Source of the DNA: Colimorpha sp002372855
Lineage (GTDB): Bacteria > Bacteroidota > Bacteroidia > Bacteroidales > P3
Length of the DNA: 64,000 nt
Direction: 5' to 3'
Assembly: GCA_946621635.1 (NCBI GenBank)
Contig: CAMOOR010000003.1
Span: 10,111-74,110 of the forward strand
The translations under genes were made by a program, and so were the position numbers. The notes under the pieces are model-generated. The model searched no databases. It saw only the letters and a program-made list of their open reading frames with translations, and was not told the origin of the DNA. Positions 23,963 through 31,339 of the stretch are shown piece after piece (position 1 is the stretch's first letter; every line of letters starts with the position of its first letter).

Positions 23963-25611
23963 AACGTTTTTTCAGAATTCTGGCCTGCGTCAGCCTAACT
24001 CTAAACTCATACCTCTTAACTCTTAACTGCCAGGAGTTGCCGCAGGGCTGGTTCCGCCTGCCCGTCGACGGCGACATCGGCCTCTCTGCCACCTTTGCCG
24101 AGATACGCCCCAACCACCTCCACACCGGCCTCGACATACGCACCGGAGGCGCCACAGGGAAGCCCGTCTACGCCGTGGCCGACGGCTATGTGTGCGGTGT
24201 GCGCATTTCGCCCTGGGGCGGAGGCAAGATGCTGTATGTGAAGCATTCCAACGGCTATACCTCTGTGTACATGCACCTTGACGGATATGCCGGCGAGGTG
24301 GGACGCTATGTGGAGCGCGAGCAATACAAGGAGCGAAGCTACAGCCTGGTGCGCGATGTGCCGGAGGGGCTGCTGAAAGTGAAGAAAGGCCAGGTGATAG
24401 CCTACAGCGGCAACACCGGCGGCAGCGCCGGGCCCCATCTGCACTTCGAGTTGCGCAAGGACGGCCGTACCATCAACCCCTTGCTCTTCGGCCTGCCGTA
24501 CACCGACAACGTCGCCCCCACCCTGCGCGGCATACGGATTTACCCCGAGAACGGTGCCCCCGTAACACTAGGCCAGGAGGAGGTAGTGGAGATTGCAGGA
24601 CCCTTCTACCTAGGCATTTACGCCACCGATGCCGCCGAGGGCTCCACACCGCGCAACGGCATAGACCATATCGACATCTACGTTGACGGCATGTTGTTTT
24701 TCAGATATACCACAACGGCATTCCCGCTGGACAGCAGCCGCGTATCCAATGCGTTGGTCGACTATTCGCATTATATACGCACGCGCGAACCATATATATT
24801 GACACGCATGCTGCCCGGAGCCCGGGGCGAATGGATTCCGGTGTGCCATGGCGACGGCCGACTGCGCTTTGCCAAAGGAACCGAGCACAGTATCGATGTG
24901 AACGTCTACGACATTAAAGGCAACCGTGTCGACCGCAATTTCATCGTCAAAGCGCTGCCGACAGAGGCTACCGCCGCCACCGCCACGAACGAGCGTGGCA
25001 CCTACCCCGTGGAATACTCCAGACCGCTGAAGGTCAATGGAGAACAGATGAAACTGGTGATATCCGCCAACACCCTCTACGACGACGACCGCCTGCGCAT
25101 GTTCAGCACGCCAAGTGCCCGATACCGTTCTGCGGTGTGCACCGTGGAGCCATGCACCCAGCCCATGCCACCACACAAAACCTACAGCATCTCCATCAAA
25201 GCGCCAGCGGGTATAGAGCATGCCGTCATTGTGCGCATCGATGGCAAAAGAGAGATTGCCTTCCGCACCCGCCGCGAGGGGGAATGGTACACCGCCGATG
25301 TGCGCGACTGGGGACGCTTCGCCGTCACCGTCGACACCACGGAGCCTCGCATTGCCCCCGGCAATTTCAAGGACGGTGGCCGTCTGAAAACCAACACCAT
25401 AAAGATAAGAATCAGCGACGACCTCAGCGGCATCGACACCTACAGCTGCTACCTCAACGGCAGCTGGGTCCTGGCGGAATACGATGGCAAGAGCGCCATG
25501 CTCACAATCAACGCCAACAGCAAGTTCAAAGCCGGGCGCAACGAGCTGCGCGTAGAGGTGACCGACGTCGGTGGCAACACCTGCACGAAGGTTTTCAGCA
25601 TGGTGAAATAA
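23959..25611 (+). CDS. M23 (LytM-type) peptidase with C-terminal beta domains
   Basis: The 550-residue exported protein has a LytM zinc-peptidase domain: HLHTGLDIRTGG supplies His/Asp ligands, SNGYTSVYMHLDGY the middle motif, and GPHLHFELRKDGR the HxH motif. M23 enzymes cut peptidoglycan cross-bridges or act as envelope regulators. The C-terminal 350 residues are beta-rich, with a closing Ig-like domain (DDLSGIDTYSCYLNGSW). Its start overlaps the fucosidase stop by ATGA. Residues 13-25 (SLTLNSYLLTLNC), in the signal peptide, are encoded by heptamer repeats. The protein ends at a strong hairpin. Confidence 0.92.
   Translation: MKRFFRILACVSLTLNSYLLTLNCQELPQGWFRLPVDGDIGLSATFAEIRPNHLHTGLDIRTGGATGKPVYAVADGYVCGVRISPWGGGKMLYVKHSNGYTSVYMHLDGYAGEVGRYVEREQYKERSYSLVRDVPEGLLKVKKGQVIAYSGNTGGSAGPHLHFELRKDGRTINPLLFGLPYTDNVAPTLRGIRIYPENGAPVTLGQEEVVEIAGPFYLGIYATDAAEGSTPRNGIDHIDIYVDGMLFFRYTTTAFPLDSSRVSNALVDYSHYIRTREPYILTRMLPGARGEWIPVCHGDGRLRFAKGTEHSIDVNVYDIKGNRVDRNFIVKALPTEATAATATNERGTYPVEYSRPLKVNGEQMKLVISANTLYDDDRLRMFSTPSARYRSAVCTVEPCTQPMPPHKTYSISIKAPAGIEHAVIVRIDGKREIAFRTRREGEWYTADVRDWGRFAVTVDTTEPRIAPGNFKDGGRLKTNTIKIRISDDLSGIDTYSCYLNGSWVLAEYDGKSAMLTINANSKFKAGRNELRVEVTDVGGNTCTKVFSMVK
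23997..24031. repeat. 7-bp repeats encoding part of the M23 signal peptide
   Basis: Five 7-bp units of type AACTCTT (AACTCTA, AACTCAT, ACCTCTT, AACTCTT, AACTGCC). The same heptamer appears intergenically at 52339-52373 in the opposite orientation. Confidence 0.85.
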
Positions 25612-25613
25612 AA

Positions 25614-25641
25614 GAAGGGCGGCCCGAAAGGGCCGCCCTTC
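25614..25641. terminator. convergent intrinsic terminator
   Basis: A perfect 12-bp GC-rich stem (GAAGGGCGGCCC / GGGCCGCCCTTC) with a GAAA tetraloop lies between the converging M23 and rocD genes. The minus strand continues into TTTATTTC, the plus strand into a weaker AT-rich run. Confidence 0.85.
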
Positions 25642-25669
25642 TCGTAGAAAATCTGGACAATTTTCTTTA

Positions 25670-26890
25670 TTATTCGAACGATTTGATAGCCTGCTTGATA
25701 AGCTCCATGGCTTCGCGCAGCTGCTGCTCGGTGATGACCAGCGGGGGAGCGAAACGAATGATGTGCTGATGGGTGGGTTTGGCCAGCACACCGAGGTCGC
25801 GCATCTTCAGGCACACATCCCAAGCCTCCTTGCCGTTGTGGGGCTTGATGATGATGGCGTTGAGCAGACCCTTGCCGCGCACCTTCTCGATCATGGGGCT
25901 CTTGAAGGCGCTCATCTCCTCGCGGAAGATTTTGCCGAGGCGCTCGGCATTCTCCATGAGGTGCTCGTCCTTGATAACCTGCAGGGCAGCGATGGAGACC
26001 TTGGCAGCGATGGGGTTGCCGCCGAAGGTGGAGCCGTGCTCGCCGGGCTTGATATTGAGCATGATGTCGTCGTCGGCCAGAACAGCACTGACAGGCATCA
26101 CGCCGCCACCGAGGGCCTTGCCGAGGATGAGGATGTCGGGACGCACGTTCTCGTGGTCGCAGGCCAGCATCTTGCCGGTACGGGCGATGCCGCACTGCAC
26201 CTCGTCGGCCATGAAGAGGACATTGTATTTCTTGCAGATATCATAGCATTTCTTGAGGTATCCCTCGTCGGGAACATAGACACCGGCCTCGCCCTGAATG
26301 GGTTCAACGAGGAATCCGGCCACCTCCTTGCCGTGTTCGGCCAGGCATTTCTCGAGGGCGTCGGGATCGTTGTAGGGGATGCGCAGGAAACCAGGGGTCA
26401 TGGGGCCGTAGTTGGCGTAGGACTCGGGGTCGTTGCTCATGGTGATGATGGTGATGGTGCGGCCGTGGAAGTTGCCTTCGCAGCAGACAATCTTCACTTT
26501 GTCGTTGGGGATGCCTTTTTTCACCACACCCCAGCGGCGAGCCAGCTTCAGGCCGGTCTCGTCGGCTTCGGCGCCGGTGTTCATGGGAAGGACCTTGTCG
26601 TAGCCGAAATACTCGGTGACGTATTTCTCCCACTCACCCAGGCAGTTGTTGTAGAAAGCGCGGCTGCTGAGGGTCAGTTCGTGGGCTTGGTCGCACATGG
26701 CCTTGACAATCTTCGGATGGCAGTGTCCCTGGTTCACAGCGCTGTAGGCCGAGAGGAAGTCGAAGTACTTCTTGCCTTCGCAGTCCCATACAAAAGCGCC
26801 CTCACCCTTGGCGAGAACGACGGGCAGCGGATGATAGTTGTGAGCACCGTAACGGGCTTCCATTTCCATGAATTGTTCTGATTTTGTCAT
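25670..26890 (-). CDS. rocD: ornithine aminotransferase
   Basis: This PLP-dependent class III aminotransferase converts ornithine and 2-oxoglutarate to glutamate semialdehyde and glutamate. The 406 residues carry EARYGAHNYHPLPVVLAKGEG, the PLP-binding VLPMNTGAEADE, EPIQGEAGVYVP, LFMADEVQCGIARTG and the Schiff-base lysine region LGKALGGGVMPVSA. These match the eukaryote-like OAT group common in Bacteroidota. The gene is monocistronic, bounded by the convergent terminator and by a promoter at 26937. Confidence 0.95.
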   Translation of the reverse strand: MTKSEQFMEMEARYGAHNYHPLPVVLAKGEGAFVWDCEGKKYFDFLSAYSAVNQGHCHPKIVKAMCDQAHELTLSSRAFYNNCLGEWEKYVTEYFGYDKVLPMNTGAEADETGLKLARRWGVVKKGIPNDKVKIVCCEGNFHGRTITIITMSNDPESYANYGPMTPGFLRIPYNDPDALEKCLAEHGKEVAGFLVEPIQGEAGVYVPDEGYLKKCYDICKKYNVLFMADEVQCGIARTGKMLACDHENVRPDILILGKALGGGVMPVSAVLADDDIMLNIKPGEHGSTFGGNPIAAKVSIAALQVIKDEHLMENAERLGKIFREEMSAFKSPMIEKVRGKGLLNAIIIKPHNGKEAWDVCLKMRDLGVLAKPTHQHIIRFAPPLVITEQQLREAMELIKQAIKSFE

Positions 26891-26936
26891 AGTTGTATCG
26901 TTTTATGGGTTATTTATGTTGTTCAAAACATCGGTG

Positions 26937-26944
26937 CAAATATA
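26937..26944 (-). promoter_or_regulatory. promoter -7 box of rocD
   Basis: The minus strand reads TATATTTG, matching TAnnTTTG, 47 bp upstream of the rocD ATG. I do not see a clear TTTG partner. Confidence 0.55.
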
Positions 26945-27052
26945 CACATTTTTTTGTTTTTGCATAAAATCTTTTATCAACAATGCATGCATCGGAAAGA
27001 TTTTTGCATCTACGGCACACTATTTTCGGGAGTTGCACGTTATTTCACTGTC

Positions 27053-28795
27053 ATGAAGGATGAAAAGGACATAGTATTGCAGGTCGAGAACCTGAACGTG
27101 AGTTTCGACGGTCGCACGGTGGTGGAAGGCGCAAGCTACACCCTGCGGCACGGCGAAGCCCTGGGAATCGTGGGCGAGAGTGGCAGCGGCAAGAGCGTCA
27201 GCACCCTGGCGCTGATGGGTTTGCTGCCCAAAAACGCCAAGGTTTCCGGCAGCGCCAAAATGAATGGCACAGAGCTGCTTACACTGGACGAAGAGGGCTT
27301 CCGCAACATTCGCGGCAAGCGCATCAGCATGATTTTCCAGGAGCCCATGACGAGCCTCAACCCCGTGCAGAAGTGCGGCGAGCAGGTGTTGGAGATGCTT
27401 TCATCGCGACCTAAAGGCCGCGACGCCGAACAACGCGAGCAGGTTATCGAACTCTTCCGCGAGGTGCTACTTCCCCGCCCGGAAAAGATTTTCGACAGCT
27501 ATCCCCACGAAATCAGCGGCGGACAGAAGCAACGCGTGATGATTGCCATGGCCCTGATCAACGAGCCCGACATCATCATCGCCGACGAACCCACCACGGC
27601 ACTCGACGTAACGGTGCAGAAAACCATCCTGGAACTACTCAAACAGCTACAGGAGCGCCGCAGTATCAGCATCATCTTCATCACTCACGACCTGGGAGTC
27701 ATCGCCCAGGTGGCCGACAACATCATGGTGATGTACCGAGGCAAGACCGTGGAGTACGGCGCCGCCGCCGACATTCTCCACCATCCACAACAACCCTACA
27801 CCCGGGGCCTGCTGGCCTGCCGCCCGCCGCTGGACAGCCGTCCCAGAAGACTGCCGACGGTGGAAGAATATTTGAGTGGAGAGCGGAGAGTGGAGAGCGG
27901 AGAACGGAGAACGGAGAGCGGAGAGTGGAGAACGGAGAACGGAGAACAACACAATGCGGCAGCCTGCTCTCCACTCTCCACTCTCCACTCTCCGCTCTCC
28001 ACTCCCCACTCTCCACTCCCCCTTATCTCAGTGCGCGACCTCTCAGTCACCTACACTTTGAAACGCAGCCTCTTCGGCAAGCCGTTGCAGACACTCAAGG
28101 GTGTGGACGGAATTACGTTCGACATCATGGAGGGCGAGACCCTGGGACTGGTGGGCGAAAGCGGCTGCGGCAAGAGCACCCTCGGCCGCGCCCTGCTGCA
28201 CCTCATCGACCACTCCTCGGGCTCCATCACCTACCGCGGCCGCAGCCTGGACGCCCTAAGCCGCAGCGAGATACGCGCCCTGCGCCCCAAGCTGCAGATC
28301 ATCTTCCAGGACCCCTACTCCTCCCTCAACCCCCGCATCACCGTCGGCGAAGCCATTGCCGAACCCCTGCGGGTGCACGGGAAAAACGGCAAGTGGAAAG
28401 ACCGGGTCATCGAACTCATGGAGCAGGTAGGCCTCCGGCCCGAATGGTACGACCGCTACCCCCACGAGTTCAGCGGCGGACAGCGCCAGCGTGTGTGCAT
28501 AGCCCGCGCGCTGATACTGCAGCCGGAGCTGGTGGTGTGCGACGAAAGCGTCTCGGCCCTCGACGTCAGCGTCCAAGCCCAGGTGCTCAACCTGCTCAAC
28601 GACCTCAAGGAGCACTACCGTTACACCTACCTCTTCATCACCCACGACCTCTCGGTGGTCAAATTCCTCTCGGACCGCATCATGGTGATGCAGCAAGGCC
28701 GCATCGTGGAGACCGGCACCCCCGACGAGCTCTTCGCCCATCCGCAGACCGACTACACGCGCACTCTCATCGAGGCCATCCCGCGCATCGGATAA
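27053..28795 (+). CDS. oligopeptide-type ABC transporter, fused double ATPase
   Basis: Two ABC ATPase domains of the DppD/DppF (OppD/OppF) type are fused, as in YejF or GsiA; they power peptide uptake through a permease not in this window. Domain 1 has Walker A GESGSGKS near residue 41, signature SGGQKQRV near 155 and Walker B DIIIADEPTTALD. Domain 2 has Walker A GESGCGKS near 369, signature SGGQRQRV near 471 and LVVCDESVSALD. The linker, residues 274-323, is wholly encoded by inverted heptamer arrays (Gly/Glu/Arg/Ser/Thr-rich, then Ser/Pro/Leu/His-rich). I take the ATG at 27053, because the earlier frame up to 26954 lacks domain-like sequence. Confidence 0.93.
   Translation: MKDEKDIVLQVENLNVSFDGRTVVEGASYTLRHGEALGIVGESGSGKSVSTLALMGLLPKNAKVSGSAKMNGTELLTLDEEGFRNIRGKRISMIFQEPMTSLNPVQKCGEQVLEMLSSRPKGRDAEQREQVIELFREVLLPRPEKIFDSYPHEISGGQKQRVMIAMALINEPDIIIADEPTTALDVTVQKTILELLKQLQERRSISIIFITHDLGVIAQVADNIMVMYRGKTVEYGAAADILHHPQQPYTRGLLACRPPLDSRPRRLPTVEEYLSGERRVESGERRTESGEWRTENGEQHNAAACSPLSTLHSPLSTPHSPLPLISVRDLSVTYTLKRSLFGKPLQTLKGVDGITFDIMEGETLGLVGESGCGKSTLGRALLHLIDHSSGSITYRGRSLDALSRSEIRALRPKLQIIFQDPYSSLNPRITVGEAIAEPLRVHGKNGKWKDRVIELMEQVGLRPEWYDRYPHEFSGGQRQRVCIARALILQPELVVCDESVSALDVSVQAQVLNLLNDLKEHYRYTYLFITHDLSVVKFLSDRIMVMQQGRIVETGTPDELFAHPQTDYTRTLIEAIPRIG
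27874..28022. repeat. facing inverted heptamer arrays inside the ABC ATPase linker
   Basis: Ten units of GAGYGGA/GAACGGA (27874-27943) are followed after 23 nt by eight units of the reverse complement CTCTCCA (27967-28022). The pair could form a long mRNA hairpin. Together they replace the linker between the two ATPase domains. Confidence 0.95.
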
Positions 28796-28830
28796 AAAAA
28801 TGGCCACCGTATGGTGCACATACGGTGGCC
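28791..28830. terminator. convergent intrinsic terminator
   Basis: A perfect 12-bp stem (GGCCACCGTATG / CATACGGTGGCC) with a 5-nt loop follows the ABC ATPase stop. On the minus strand it is followed by a T7 run, so it ends the DksA-like transcript most efficiently and may block plus-strand readthrough. Confidence 0.85.
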
Positions 28831-28889
28831 GACAGACAATGTCAAAATGATATGTATGTTTGTTTAGTGAATTTCCACTGTTCTAGCCA

Positions 28890-29291
28890 TTAACGGCGTT
28901 TCTTGCTGGCCTCCTTGGCTTCGACGGTCATGGTGGCATGGGGCACAATCATCAAGCGCTCCTTGGGGATGAGCTTGCCGGTGGCCTGGCAGATGCCGTA
29001 GGTGCCGTTCTCGATACGTATAAGGGCGGCGCGGAGGTCGCGGATGAACTTCTGCTGGCGGGCGGCGAGTTTCTGGTTCTCTTCCTTCAGCAGCACATTG
29101 CTGCCCTCCTCGAGGGTCTTGAAGGTGGGGGCGGTGTCGTTGACATCGTTCTCGCTGCCGGCAACGGCCTGCTGCAGCAGCTCCAAATCCTTTTCTGCTT
29201 TGGCTATCTTCTCAAGAATCAGCTGCTTGAATTCTTGCAGTTCCTCGGGAGAATAGCGGTTTTTCTCCTGTTGTTTTACCTTTGATTCCAT
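28890..29291 (-). CDS. TraR/DksA-family protein with degenerate zinc finger
   Basis: DksA-type proteins bind the RNA polymerase secondary channel and modulate transcription with ppGpp. The 133-residue protein has the expected N-terminal coiled coil (ELQEFKQLILEKIAKAEKDLELLQ and the return helix) and a C-terminal GTYGICQATGKLIPKERLMIVPHAT segment. Only one Cys of the four-cysteine finger remains, so zinc binding is unlikely; this loss is frequent in Bacteroidota members. I chose the ATG at 29291, since the longer ORF start at 29336 lies upstream of the -7 promoter box at 29314-29321. Confidence 0.88.
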   Translation of the reverse strand: MESKVKQQEKNRYSPEELQEFKQLILEKIAKAEKDLELLQQAVAGSENDVNDTAPTFKTLEEGSNVLLKEENQKLAARQQKFIRDLRAALIRIENGTYGICQATGKLIPKERLMIVPHATMTVEAKEASKKRR

Positions 29292-29313
29292 AGTAGTGTC
29301 TCCTTTCGGGGTG

Positions 29314-29321
29314 CAAAAATA
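29314..29321 (-). promoter_or_regulatory. promoter -7 box of the DksA-like gene
   Basis: The minus strand reads TATTTTTG, matching TAnnTTTG, 22 bp upstream of the ATG at 29291. Confidence 0.6.
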
Positions 29322-29360
29322 GGGAATTTCCCACACATGGCGAAGGAAAAAATTTCAACA

Positions 29361-29894
29361 CTAATTGTTGATATCGCCGAGGTACAAATCAATCAACCCC
29401 TTAGGGGCGGCAATGTGGAGCGTTTTCGTCTCGCGATCCACCTTTTTTATCACCTCGTCGATGACCGGGATGAGCACCTCGACACCGTTTTTCATCACCT
29501 GGAACAACGGCTGGGCGGGATATTCGATGACCTGCTCCAGGGTGCCGATGTCGCCCTTCTCCTCGTCTATCACCCTGAAACCCACCACTTCGTGGAAGTA
29601 GAACTTGTTGCCTTCGAGCTTGGGCAGGAGGTCCAGCGGCAGGTAGAGCGAGTGCCCGACCAGGGCGCCGGCCTGCTCGGGGGTGAGGTCTTCGAAGGTG
29701 GCCACGGCCTTGTTGCCGTTGAGGTTGTCCAGGTGGAAGAAGTAGGGCACCAGAGTCCCTTTGACCTCGACGAAAGCCGAGTCGAGGCCCAGATAGTCTT
29801 CGGGGCTGTCCACATCGAGGAACATCACCACCTGTCCCTTCACGCCCCAGGGCTTGGTGATGCGTCCCAGATAGAAACAATCGTCAATCTTCAT
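29361..29894 (-). CDS. rimM: ribosome maturation factor RimM
   Basis: RimM binds ribosomal protein S19 and assists 30S head assembly. The 177-residue protein has the N-terminal RimM barrel (YLGRITKPWGVKGQVVMFLD) and the C-terminal PRC-barrel (FYFHEVVGFRVIDEEKGDIGTLEQVIEYPAQPLF; VLIPVIDEVIKKVD). It follows rpsP on the same strand, the widespread rpsP-rimM order, but the two are separated here by 394 bp of repeats and a terminator, so co-transcription is doubtful. Confidence 0.95.
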   Translation of the reverse strand: MKIDDCFYLGRITKPWGVKGQVVMFLDVDSPEDYLGLDSAFVEVKGTLVPYFFHLDNLNGNKAVATFEDLTPEQAGALVGHSLYLPLDLLPKLEGNKFYFHEVVGFRVIDEEKGDIGTLEQVIEYPAQPLFQVMKNGVEVLIPVIDEVIKKVDRETKTLHIAAPKGLIDLYLGDINN

Positions 29895-29972
29895 AGTCTT
29901 TCTTTTTTATTGGGATAACGGCAACGGGCGGTTTTTATTGTTTTGTCGAAAGACAAGTTCTTTGTTTTACCA

Positions 29973-30182
29973 GAAGACAAGAATGACAAGAAAAACAACA
30001 TTATTCTTTTAACGACAACGGAGACAACTCAGACAACATTGGGAAGCGCGACATGCGCTTCCCTGGCCTGCGGCAGCACGTTGTTTTGGTTGTCTATGTT
30101 GTCCGTTAAAATTAGAAGACAAGAAAGACAAGAAAAACAATAATTAACAGAAAGCATTGTCTTTTTTGTCTTTCTTGTCTTC
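29973..30182. repeat. 9-bp period arrays around a hairpin
   Basis: Units such as GAAGACAAG, AATGACAAG and AAAGACAAG occur in two direct blocks and one inverted block. They flank a 9-bp-stem hairpin whose GGAAGCGC stem is shared with the rpsP terminator. The same TTGTCTTTC-type 9-mer appears at 52551-52574 next to the transketolase terminator. Confidence 0.8.
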
Positions 30183-30217
30183 AAAAAAAAAGAGGAAGCG
30201 CAGTGTTGTGCGCTTCC
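30183..30217 (-). terminator. rpsP terminator
   Basis: A 9-bp stem GGAAGCGCA/TGCGCTTCC is followed on the minus strand by a run of nine T residues. Confidence 0.85.
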
Positions 30218-30288
30218 CAATTTTATTTACATTGTCTCTGTCGCCGACGAAGGGAAACAGAGCTGTTGTTGTCTGAAAGACAGGAGCC

Positions 30289-30849
30289 TTAGGCCTCGGC
30301 GGGAGCCTCGGTCTCGGCGACGGGGGCATCGCCCTCGGCGTTGGCAGCGGCCTCGGCCTCAGCCTTGGCGGCAGCCTCGGCTTCGGCGGCAGCCTGACGC
30401 TTGGCGGCGACGGCGGCAGCCTTGGTCTCGTTGGCCTTCTTCTCGGCCTCGAGGCGAGCCTTGCGGGTGTTGCGGGCGTCGTTCTCCACGTCGCTGCGCT
30501 TGCTGTTGATCTTGGCCTCTTTGGCCTGCAGCCACTCGTTGAAACGCACATCGGCGGTCTCCTGGCTGATGGCACCCTTCTCGACGCCCACCTGGAGGTG
30601 GCGGCGGAGCAGAACGCCCTTATAGCTGAGGATGCGGCGCACGGTGTCGCTGGGCTGGGCACCATTCTTCACCCATTCGACGGCACGGTCGAAGTTGAGG
30701 TCGATGGTGGCGGGGTTGGTCAACGGATTGTAGGTGCCAAGCTTCTCGATAAATCTTCCATCTCGAGGTGCACGACCATCCGCAACAACGATGTGGTAGA
30801 AAGGCTGATTCTTCTTACCATGACGCTGAAGTCTAATTCTTGCTGGCAT
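30289..30849 (-). CDS. rpsP: 30S ribosomal protein S16 with Ala/Glu-rich extension
   Basis: S16 is a 16S rRNA-binding protein needed for 30S assembly. The core (MPARIRLQRHGKKNQPFYHIVVAD, then RDGRFIEKLGTYNPL and AQPSDTVRRIL) takes about 85 residues. The remaining hundred residues are a Lys/Ala/Glu-rich helical tail ending in an AEAEAPAEA-like acidic repeat, an extension seen in many Bacteroidota S16 proteins. A perfect promoter lies at 30903-30933, and a terminator follows before rimM. Confidence 0.97.
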   Translation of the reverse strand: MPARIRLQRHGKKNQPFYHIVVADGRAPRDGRFIEKLGTYNPLTNPATIDLNFDRAVEWVKNGAQPSDTVRRILSYKGVLLRRHLQVGVEKGAISQETADVRFNEWLQAKEAKINSKRSDVENDARNTRKARLEAEKKANETKAAAVAAKRQAAAEAEAAAKAEAEAAANAEGDAPVAETEAPAEA

Positions 30850-30902
30850 AATTGTTTGTTTTTTAAATTGTTATTACTATTTGTTGTTAAATTAACAGAG
30901 TG

Positions 30903-30933
30903 CAAAGATACGAACATTTTCCGAACTGGCAAA
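30903..30933 (-). promoter_or_regulatory. promoter of rpsP
   Basis: TTTG, a 19-nt spacer, then TATCTTTG on the minus strand: an exact Bacteroidota -33/-7 pair about 54 bp upstream of the rpsP ATG. Confidence 0.85.
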
Positions 30934-31028
30934 ATTTTGTTTCAAAAAAAACAGATTCCGCCTGCGGCCGGGGGGAAGGGGACACATTAAAAATGCTGAA
31001 AATAAAAATTAATGTTTGTTGGCAAACA

Positions 31029-31057
31029 ATTAACGGATAATTAACGGCCACTAACGT
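31029..31057. repeat. dispersed AACGG repeat, copy 1
   Basis: A 29-nt sequence beginning ATTAACGGATAATTAACGG matches the reverse complement of 52072-52100 at 26 of 29 positions. It lies in the divergent rpsP/glmM gap (30850-31339), which has no gene. Confidence 0.85.
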
Positions 31058-31111
31058 GGAAACGAGACCTCCGGGAGGCACCCGGTTCGGACCAAGTTCT
31101 TCCGGAGCGGA

Positions 31112-31187
31112 GGGTGGTAGGAAGGGGGTAAGAAGATGGGTAGAAGATGGGAAGAAGATGATAGGTTAACAGTACTGGTTTCCAGGC
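31112..31187. repeat. 11-bp period array with CAGTACTG tail
   Basis: Five 11-bp units (GGGTGGTAGGA, AGGGGGTAAGA, AGATGGGTAGA, AGATGGGAAGA, AGATGATAGGT) are followed by TAACAGTACTGGTTTCCAG. The last two units and the tail closely match 21723-21766. It is 150-230 bp upstream of glmM. Confidence 0.85.
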
Positions 31188-31339
31188 TTTTGGAAAAGCG
31201 GGGTTTTCGGGGCAAAAAAACTCCGCGGGAGGCAGCGGTTTTCGTATTTTTTTTTGATGCCGGACGCAATAAAAAACGGACTTCGGCGTTAAGGGGATTA
31301 ATTTTTAATGGAAATACAATAATAAAAAAGAGAGATACT

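Larger units (their letters stand above)
29895..30288. other. repeat-filled gap between rpsP and rimM
   Basis: No gene is visible in these 394 bp. They contain three short arrays of 9-bp units (GAAGACAAG-AAAGACAAG type at 29973-29999 and 30115-30141, reverse orientation at 30157-30182), a perfect hairpin at 30041-30063 (GGGAAGCGC/GCGCTTCCC), inverted TTAACG-ACAAC segments around it, and the rpsP terminator. Confidence 0.8.

Noticed and set aside
27874..28022. Frameshift or assembly error in the ABC ATPase
   Set aside because: Both ATPase domains are complete and in one frame through the repeats, and the same arrays occur elsewhere.
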